64,000 bases of DNA from RUG14223 sp051881075 (GTDB taxonomy: Bacteria > Bacillota > Clostridia > Oscillospirales > Acutalibacteraceae): positions 1 to 64,000 of the forward strand of contig JBJEPE010000003.1 of NCBI GenBank assembly GCA_051881075.1, read 5' to 3'. This document shows positions 57,736 to 64,000 of the stretch, in pieces. Below the pieces are notes generated by a model that had not been told where the DNA came from, did no database searches, and saw only the letters and a program-made list of their open reading frames with translations. The translations under genes were made by a program, and so were the position numbers. Each line of letters starts with the position of its first letter. The first letter of the stretch is position 1.

Positions 57736-58848
57736 ATGACGATATGGTTTTTTGTATTACTGGCTGTCATTGTCTGCTTTGCAATCAGTATAATTTTTTT
57801 AATAAGCATGATAAGGCATATCCTGTTTGCCGATAAGGTATCATCAGGTACAAAGGTTGCCCCTACACTTATATCGTTATTGATAACGGCGGCAATAATA
57901 TTTATACCGTCCGTTGCCATGTCATCCGTCAACGGTATAATATGTGTGATTTATCTTGTATTGATATGGGCAATATGTGAACTTGTAGCTTATATAGTAA
58001 AAAGATTGACAACTAAGAAGATCAAAAAGCTATATACCGGTATAGCTGCCCTTGTACTTACAATATCGTACCTATGTTTTGGATGGTATACGGCACATAC
58101 GGTATGTACTACCGGCTATATAATAGATACGGATAAAGAGATAGGTAAGCTCAGAATAATTCAGTTTGCCGATGCTCACATAGGGACGACCTTTGACGGA
58201 GACGGCTTTGCCGCATATGTTGACGAAATGCAGACTAAAAACCCTGATGTAGTACTCATCACGGGCGATTTTGTAGATGACAGCACCACACGTGAAGATA
58301 TGTTTAAAAGCTGTGAGGCGCTAAGTAGATTCAACACAAAGTACGGGGTATTCTTTGCTTACGGCAATCACGATAAGGGATATTACAGCGAAGAAAGCAG
58401 GGGTTGGAGCAACGCTGAATTTACACAGGCACTTAAAGCCGCAGGAGTAACCGTGCTTGAGGACGAGAGTATACTTATAGATGATAGATTTTATATTGTA
58501 GGACGTAAAGACTACTCAGAAGAACAGAAGGGCAACCACTGCATGAGTATGGCAGAGCTTACTGACGGTTTGGACAGCAGTAAGTACATAATCGTTATGG
58601 ATCATCAACCGCACGATTATGACGCACAGGCTAATAGCAAAACAGACCTTGTGCTATCCGGTCACACTCACGGCGGACAGCTTTTGCCTATCAATTATGT
58701 AGGCGAGTGGACAGGCGTTAATTGCCGCACATATGGATATGAGAAGCGCAACAACACCGAGTTTATAGTAACCTCAGGTATAAGCGACTGGGAGATCAAG
58801 TTTAAAACGGGTTGTATATCAGAGTATGTTGTAATAGATGTAGAGTAA
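57736..58848 (+). CDS. Membrane-anchored metallophosphoesterase
   Basis: The 370-residue protein has four N-terminal transmembrane helices (about 3-25, 40-60, 67-90, 104-122) and a calcineurin-like domain with all motifs: IIQFADAHIGT (D-x-H), LITGDFVDD, YGNHDKG and LSGHTHGGQLLP. YkuE/YaeI-type members act on phospholipids at the outer membrane face; the substrate here is not known. Confidence 0.92.
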   Translation: MTIWFFVLLAVIVCFAISIIFLISMIRHILFADKVSSGTKVAPTLISLLITAAIIFIPSVAMSSVNGIICVIYLVLIWAICELVAYIVKRLTTKKIKKLYTGIAALVLTISYLCFGWYTAHTVCTTGYIIDTDKEIGKLRIIQFADAHIGTTFDGDGFAAYVDEMQTKNPDVVLITGDFVDDSTTREDMFKSCEALSRFNTKYGVFFAYGNHDKGYYSEESRGWSNAEFTQALKAAGVTVLEDESILIDDRFYIVGRKDYSEEQKGNHCMSMAELTDGLDSSKYIIVMDHQPHDYDAQANSKTDLVLSGHTHGGQLLPINYVGEWTGVNCRTYGYEKRNNTEFIVTSGISDWEIKFKTGCISEYVVIDVE

Positions 58849-58998
58849 CCGACAAATGCCGTTGCATTTTGATGTGCAGCGGCATTAATTGTAATATTCT
58901 ACCGTGCGTAGAGATAGATTTTATGCCACTCTACGCCCTGTGGGTGTTATTCTGTATGGTTTTATAGTATATTAAGCTTAAGAGGAGGGGGTAAAATA

Positions 58999-59610
58999 AT
59001 GGATCAAATCAAAATAGGTAAGTTCATTGCCACTGTGCGAAAGGGAAAAAGCTTAACACAGCGTCAGCTTGCGGATAATATAGGGGTAAGCGATAAGACG
59101 GTATCTAAGTGGGAGTGTGGCAAGGGTATGCCTGAGATTTCGTTGATGCTACCGTTATGTAATGCGCTTAATATCAGCGTAAACGAATTACTTACAGGTG
59201 AAAGACTTACCGACTCGGAGTATAAAGAAAGGGCGGAAGAAAATATGATGAACCTGGTAAAAGAAAGAGAAGAGAGTAAGAAAAAAATAATAATTTCATG
59301 CGTAGTTGCACTTATATCATTGATATCATCCATAACTATTTTTATTGTAGTTGAACTTTTTGAGATGAAAACATCAGCAAAAGTAATTTTGATCTGCATA
59401 GGTACTGTAGTACTTTTCGCCGGTATAATGGTTGCCTGTGTAATCGACAGAGAGGCAGGGACCTTTGAATGCCGCAAATGCCGTACAAGGTTTGTACCAA
59501 GCATGGGAGCATATATAGCAGGCCCGCACTCAATAACTACACGGTATCTTAAATGTCCCGAATGCGGAGAATACAGTTACTGCAAAAAACGCCTGACTAA
59601 GACTATGTAA
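58999..59610 (+). CDS. XRE-family regulator with membrane helices and zinc ribbon
   Basis: The 203-residue protein has an N-terminal Cro/XRE HTH (FIATVRKGKSLTQRQLADNI, GVSDKTVSKWECGKGMPEIS), a linker and two transmembrane helices (about 93-115, 127-147). A C-terminal zinc ribbon has CRKC and CPEC. Clostridial XRE-membrane proteins of this layout are one-component membrane sensors. AGGAGGGGG precedes ATG 58999. Confidence 0.88.
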   Translation: MDQIKIGKFIATVRKGKSLTQRQLADNIGVSDKTVSKWECGKGMPEISLMLPLCNALNISVNELLTGERLTDSEYKERAEENMMNLVKEREESKKKIIISCVVALISLISSITIFIVVELFEMKTSAKVILICIGTVVLFAGIMVACVIDREAGTFECRKCRTRFVPSMGAYIAGPHSITTRYLKCPECGEYSYCKKRLTKTM

Positions 59611-59640
59611 CGCCTACATAAATTTTATAATAAAAACAAT

Positions 59641-59690
59641 ATATCGCCTTTATCTGTACTTTTATGTACGCATAAGGGCGATAGTTTTTT
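59641..59690. terminator. Bidirectional terminator between convergent genes
   Basis: A 13 bp stem (59641-59653 with 59672-59684, wobbles) with an inner GTAC...GTAC pair is followed by TTTTTT. It is placed between the convergent ends at 59610 and 59698. Confidence 0.75.
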
Positions 59691-59697
59691 ATGTATT

Positions 59698-60648
59698 TTA
59701 TTGTACGGTTGCTTCAATTCTGCGTTTAAGCTTTACTAACAGATCGCTCTGATCTTCCCACACTACCAGCGATTTTTGCGATATATCAAAGTGCGGCCTT
59801 GTGTATGTACCGCTGCCGTCAAGAGCTTCACGCTTACAGCAGCAGATTACCTCTTTACCCAGGCCAAAGCCTATACCTGCCTCATAGTATGCGCCGTTGT
59901 TTGGGTATGTAACATCAACAACTAAGAATTTGCTGTGCTTTATCTCATATATTATCTCAGGTACTATTTGGTTGTTATGTTCCTTTTCGTCAATTATGCG
60001 TGGTTCATAACCGCTTTCGGCTATAGCTTTTTTAAACGTTTCTCGTATGTTTTTTAATTCTTCGATATTCGCAAAGCTCATTGCGATGAACGCCTGCTTA
60101 AGGTCATCGTTTTTCTTTATCAGTTCCTCAGCCTTAAGCCAGCCGCTTGCAGATATGGTGTAATTGTTTGAATCTATGGCACGCAGATATCCAAGCTCTG
60201 TCATAATTATAAAGATTTCTTTACGAAACGTGAGCCTTGACAAAATGGGTCTGGCTACAGAGTAAACCCTGAAAATCTTTTCATAATCATAAAATCGGGT
60301 AAGATTTATAAGCGAGCGATTTACTAAGTCAAGCGTTGCGGTAGGGTAAAGCTTCAGCTTGCTATATAAATTGACATAGCCCTTTTCTTCATAATCGGTT
60401 TCGTTGCAGTAAAAAGTTAATACATCTGCATCATCCTTGTTGATTTTCGGCTTTAATAATTGTTCTACTACCAAATCCAGCAATTCTTCTCTGTTTGGTG
60501 AAGCAAGTATAGATTCATCGGCTAATCTGAATGTCCTGTCAAGCGTTTTACAATAGTATTCGGTATAAAAATCATCCTTGCCCTTAATTTCACAGCGTGA
60601 TGTCTGACCGCATAACGGGCAACGGTAGGTTTCGTTTGTTTCTGACAT
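59698..60648 (-). CDS. Zinc-ribbon protein with deoxyribosyltransferase-like domain
   Basis: The 316-residue protein starts with a zinc ribbon (RCPLCGQTSRCEIKGKDD ... YYCKTLDRTF). A helical middle (about 50-200) leads to a C-terminal nucleoside 2-deoxyribosyltransferase-like fold (about 205-316): QAFIAMSF, IRETFKKAIAESGYEPRIIDE, IIYEIKHSKFLVVDVTYPNNG, AYYEAGIGFGLGKEVICCC. The YEAG glutamate is the expected catalytic residue. This fold includes TIR-like effectors of phage defence. ATG 60648 follows AGGGGTGG; the frame extends upstream without a site. It is divergent from the big helicase gene, and a shared defence role is inferred. Confidence 0.75.
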   Translation of the reverse strand: MSETNETYRCPLCGQTSRCEIKGKDDFYTEYYCKTLDRTFRLADESILASPNREELLDLVVEQLLKPKINKDDADVLTFYCNETDYEEKGYVNLYSKLKLYPTATLDLVNRSLINLTRFYDYEKIFRVYSVARPILSRLTFRKEIFIIMTELGYLRAIDSNNYTISASGWLKAEELIKKNDDLKQAFIAMSFANIEELKNIRETFKKAIAESGYEPRIIDEKEHNNQIVPEIIYEIKHSKFLVVDVTYPNNGAYYEAGIGFGLGKEVICCCKREALDGSGTYTRPHFDISQKSLVVWEDQSDLLVKLKRRIEATVQ

Positions 60649-60911
60649 TAAACCACCCCTAAAAGATTTTATAATAAATATTTTAATTGCAATTTGCATT
60701 AAAGTCAATATCCAATCAATTTTACAAATGATTTACCGTTATAAATTGATACGTTTCGTCACTCTAAGCAGCTAAACAGTTGATATTATGTAAATACAGT
60801 TATAGTAATTTGGATTTACCCTTGCATAATTCTGTCTTTTAAGATACAATTATATTAATATAATGGGTTATAGTGTCTTATTACTTTATAAGAGATGAGG
60901 GATTTGATAAA

Positions 60912-63900
60912 ATGACGTCAAACTTTGAGTTTCTATCGAAATATTGGAGCGACCTGTCAGAGATAGGCAAGGCGGCAGAGGCGTATTTGTATACAGACGC
61001 AAATGCCTGTATCTATAAGCTTGGTCTGCTTAGTGAATGTATAGTCACAAAGATATGCGGCTTTGAGGGTGTTGACATTACACCGGAGATGAGCCATGCT
61101 GACCGCATACGCACACTTAAATACAGGGGCGTATTGCCTAAAAATATAGACGACATACTGTTTTTATTGCGCAAAGCACGCAACGATGCCGTACATACGG
61201 GCGAGGCCTCGTTTGAAAAATCCAAGGCGCTGCTGCGTATGGCATTTAATCTTTGTAACTGGTTTATGGAGGTTTACGGAGATTGGAGCTTTACTGCGGC
61301 CAAGTTCGTAATGCCTGAGGATAATTCTTTACGGGAGGACTATGAAGAACGGCTCAGGGTACAGGAGGAAAAGATTAAAGAGCTTACACAGGCAATAGAG
61401 TCCGTAAAGACTGCGGCGTCTGACGTAAGCAAAGAGGAAAGAGCACAAAGGGCAACAGATGTATCAGCTAAGCTGGAGCTTACTGAGGAAGAGGAAAAGT
61501 ACATCGTAAGCGAGCCTGTAAGAATGGATATTGCCGTTATCCCCGTTATAAATTACGCATTACAGCAAAACAAGGTACCTGTTATACAGGGGATATCCAT
61601 TATAAACAAGTCAGATAATGCTATAGAGAACGCAGAGCTTAATATCGTATCCCCACAAAATCTGTGTGAACCGTATAGCTTAAAGATAGATTATATCCCT
61701 GCCAATAAAACCTATAAAATTAAAGATGTAAAATTGCAGATAAACAGTGATCTTACCGCATCTATCACAGAGAAAATAAGCGGCAGTCTTGCGATTGCTC
61801 TTTCTGACGAGAGCGGAATACTGACACGTGACAATGTTGATATTACCGTACTGCCCTTTGACCAATGGCACGGATACGGCATTTATCCCGAATTACTCAC
61901 AGCATTTGTTACGCCTAATCACCCGATAATCTCACGTATAATTACACGTGCGGCAGAGTTAATGCAGCAATGGACGGGCGACCCGTCTATGGACGCATAC
62001 TTTTCACAGGATGCCAACAGGGTGCTTAAACAGGCGGCGGCCATATTCGGCGCAATAAAAGAAGAAAATATTGTATATTGCGTAAACCCTGCAAGCTTTG
62101 AACAGGTAGGACAGCGTGTCCGACTATGTGATACGGTATTACAGCAGAAAATAGGTAACTGTCTTGACCTTACGCTTTTATACGCATCATGTCTTGAGGC
62201 AGTGGGACTGCACCCGATAATGATAATTGCACATAAGCATATATTCAGCGGAGTTTGGCTTGATGCCCTTTCGTTTCCTGAATCAATACAGGATGACCCA
62301 AGCGTTATTACCAAACGGCTTGCGTCAGGTGTAAATGAGATAGCAGTAGCCGAAACCACACTTGCCGTTAAAGGCAGTAATGCGGATTTTGATGCCGCAC
62401 GTGCCGCCGCAGAGCAGAAGCTTATAGGCACAGACCCAATCGAGTGTATTATAGACGTACACAGGGCAAGGCTCAGCGGCATATCACCTCTGCCACAGCG
62501 AGTATATAATGAAAACGGCTGGTATATAAATGCGGATAAAAATGAAAAATCAGAGATTTCTGCTCCCAAGGCCATTGACGGTGCTATGGATGTTACCGCC
62601 GATATGCAGGAAAATAACGCAACTAAAATATTGCAATGGGAGCGCAAGCTTCTTGACTTGGGACTTCGCAATAACCTTATTAATTTAAGATTATCAAAGA
62701 CACTTGTACCGATTATTTCATCATCGCTGGAAGAGCTGGAGGATGCGCTCGTAAGCGGCAGTGACTTTTCGGTACTGCCTAAACCGACTGATTGGCGTTC
62801 GCCGTCTGACGGTATAGACTTTGAGTTAATGCACGACTTGGGTCAGTATGAAAATGTAATAAAATCAGAATTTGCAAATAAACGTTTACGCTCCGTACTT
62901 ACTGAGGGCGAACTTTCAAAAACGATGAAGGAGCTGTACCGAACAGCAAAAACATCACTTGAAGAAAACGGCGCAAACACGCTGTACCTTGCGCTCGGAC
63001 TATTGCGCTGGTATGAGAATGCACGCAGTACAAAGCCTAGATATGCGCCTATTGTGCTTATTCCGGTTGATATAGTGCGTAAAGCCGCAAATCAGGGTTA
63101 TGTAATACGTCTGCGAGACGATGACCCACAGATGAACATAACCATACTTGAAAAGATAAAGCAGGACTTCGACATAACGGTATCGGGGCTTGACCCATTG
63201 CCTACCGATGAACACGGCATAGATATACGCAAGGTGTTCACAATACTGCGTAAGACCATAATGGGGCAGGCTCGTTGGGATGTATTGGAGTCCGCATACC
63301 TTGGAGTATTCTCATTCTCACAGTTTGTAATGTGGAATGACCTGCGAAATCGCAAGGATGATTTAATTAAAAATAAAGTAGTTAAAAGCTTGACAGAAGG
63401 CAAATTAAGCTGGGACGCTGAACCTATGAATATAGGTGACCGTGTATCCGAGGACGGTGTTCTTCTGCCTATGTCCGCCGATGCCTCACAGCTTTACGCC
63501 ATACGTTCATCATGTGAGGGACAAAGCTTTGTTCTGCACGGGCCGCCGGGTACAGGTAAATCACAAACCATAACGTCACTTATAGCAAACGCACTTGCAC
63601 AGGGTAAATCCGTTTTATTTGTAGCCGAGAAAATGGCGGCGCTTGAGGTAGTACAGAAGCGACTTGACAATATAGGGATAGGCAGATTTTGTCTTGAGCT
63701 TCATTCCAATAAATCCAAGAAAAAGGATGTGCTTGAACAGCTCCGCAGGGCAATGGAGGTAACACGTAATCAGACCCCCGCACAATATGCGCAAAAGGCG
63801 GAGCAAATATCCAAAATGCGTAAAGAGCTTGACTGCTACTCCCAGCAGCTTCACCGTACGCTTAAAAGCGGATATACTCTTTTTGATCTAATAAACGAAT

Positions 63901-64000
63901 ACGAGGATTATAGAAATGCCGAGAACATACCTGCATTTGCACGCAGCTATGTTAAGGAGCTTACCAAAGAAAATCTTGATGAGCATACTGTAGTGTTAGA
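60912..64000 (+). CDS. DUF4145/transglutaminase-like/DUF4011/SF1 helicase, cut by the window end
   Basis: At least 1029 residues lie in the window with no stop. Residues ~1-120 are a DUF4145-like helical domain (ILFLLRKARNDAVHTG). A transglutaminase-like region has GNCLDLTLLYASCLEAVGL (Cys417). DUF4011 follows (about 575-860: WERKLLDLGLRNNLINLRLS). The SF1 helicase core starts with Walker A GPPGTGKSQT (about 877). This order matches large DUF4011-helicase proteins, whose C-terminus usually adds a Vsr-like nuclease and DUF3320; these form the Hhe type of phage defence. The C-terminal half is outside the window. The ribosome binding site GAGGGATT before ATG 60912 is modest. Confidence 0.83.
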   Translation, partial: MTSNFEFLSKYWSDLSEIGKAAEAYLYTDANACIYKLGLLSECIVTKICGFEGVDITPEMSHADRIRTLKYRGVLPKNIDDILFLLRKARNDAVHTGEASFEKSKALLRMAFNLCNWFMEVYGDWSFTAAKFVMPEDNSLREDYEERLRVQEEKIKELTQAIESVKTAASDVSKEERAQRATDVSAKLELTEEEEKYIVSEPVRMDIAVIPVINYALQQNKVPVIQGISIINKSDNAIENAELNIVSPQNLCEPYSLKIDYIPANKTYKIKDVKLQINSDLTASITEKISGSLAIALSDESGILTRDNVDITVLPFDQWHGYGIYPELLTAFVTPNHPIISRIITRAAELMQQWTGDPSMDAYFSQDANRVLKQAAAIFGAIKEENIVYCVNPASFEQVGQRVRLCDTVLQQKIGNCLDLTLLYASCLEAVGLHPIMIIAHKHIFSGVWLDALSFPESIQDDPSVITKRLASGVNEIAVAETTLAVKGSNADFDAARAAAEQKLIGTDPIECIIDVHRARLSGISPLPQRVYNENGWYINADKNEKSEISAPKAIDGAMDVTADMQENNATKILQWERKLLDLGLRNNLINLRLSKTLVPIISSSLEELEDALVSGSDFSVLPKPTDWRSPSDGIDFELMHDLGQYENVIKSEFANKRLRSVLTEGELSKTMKELYRTAKTSLEENGANTLYLALGLLRWYENARSTKPRYAPIVLIPVDIVRKAANQGYVIRLRDDDPQMNITILEKIKQDFDITVSGLDPLPTDEHGIDIRKVFTILRKTIMGQARWDVLESAYLGVFSFSQFVMWNDLRNRKDDLIKNKVVKSLTEGKLSWDAEPMNIGDRVSEDGVLLPMSADASQLYAIRSSCEGQSFVLHGPPGTGKSQTITSLIANALAQGKSVLFVAEKMAALEVVQKRLDNIGIGRFCLELHSNKSKKKDVLEQLRRAMEVTRNQTPAQYAQKAEQISKMRKELDCYSQQLHRTLKSGYTLFDLINEYEDYRNAENIPAFARSYVKELTKENLDEHTVVL

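Noticed and set aside
61919..62671. 250-codon antisense frame over the helicase gene
   Set aside because: The plus frame is continuous from 60912 and carries recognised domains, including Walker A in frame.

Overview
The window comes from a low-GC, endospore-forming Firmicute, most likely a gut clostridium of the Ruminococcaceae/Oscillospiraceae type. The evidence is a gerK-type germination locus, CotF-like coat genes, a Trp T-box leader, an ECF vitamin transporter gene, DUF6774, DUF4358 and DUF4363 proteins, and a secreted protease carrying a true dockerin. Species cannot be named from the sequence alone.

Layout. Positions 1-5930 are the recombination end of an integrative element: a sigma-70-like protein, a MazF-like toxin, a very small protein, and three overlapping large serine-recombinase genes, the middle one lacking the catalytic domain. 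Positions 5930-11500 are an accessory stretch. It holds a dispersed multi-hairpin repeat, a frameshifted four-helix protein, a duplicated small membrane protein, a TetR/hydrolase divergent pair, and a MerR regulator bracketed by two copies of a ~150 bp repeat. Positions 11600-16900 carry a giant MnxG-like multicopper oxidase and a DUF2935 ferritin-like protein, both behind sigma-K-like -10 elements. Positions 16760-18950 are a ~1.1 kb tandem duplication carrying two lipoprotein genes and broken ends of both neighbours. Two coiled-coil membrane proteins and a large secreted repeat protein with two Cys/His peptidase-like domains follow (18900-23800).

Positions 24000-27860 are core genes: TPR protein, coaX, an ECF S component (probably pantothenate), birA and tRNA-Leu(UAA). 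Positions 27860-31460 look like a decayed, AT-rich island beside that tRNA, with a third hairpin repeat, an orphan attenuator-like unit, a recombinase remnant, and TIM-barrel, YqeG-like and VanW genes. Positions 31677-35300 hold a LytTR regulator with a LiaF-like membrane protein, DUF6774, a methyltransferase, an orphan Imm5-like protein and a DUF4358 lipoprotein. On the minus strand (35380-39620) are an amidohydrolase, TrpB2 behind a Trp T-box, two coat genes, DUF4363 and DUF421. Positions 39745-43391 encode GerKA and a fused GerKB-GerKC. Positions 43585-49158 encode a subtilase/BspA-LRR/dockerin protein with an 18-unit TPTDA linker.

Positions 49225-59610 are housekeeping: a phosphohexomutase, a PucR-type regulator, the ftsE-ftsX-EnvC/M23-S41 divisome cluster, an MntR-like regulator, a flavin-binding protein, a metallophosphoesterase and an XRE/zinc-ribbon membrane regulator. 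The right edge (59698-64000) has a zinc-ribbon plus deoxyribosyltransferase-like protein and, divergently, a large DUF4145/transglutaminase/DUF4011/SF1-helicase protein that runs off the window and resembles Hhe-type defence helicases.

The most notable points are the GerKB-GerKC fusion with an internal lipobox, the sigma-K-like MCO/DUF2935 pair, the reconstructible 1.1 kb duplication, the multi-hairpin repeat family, the subtilase-LRR-dockerin architecture, and the possible defence pair at the right edge.
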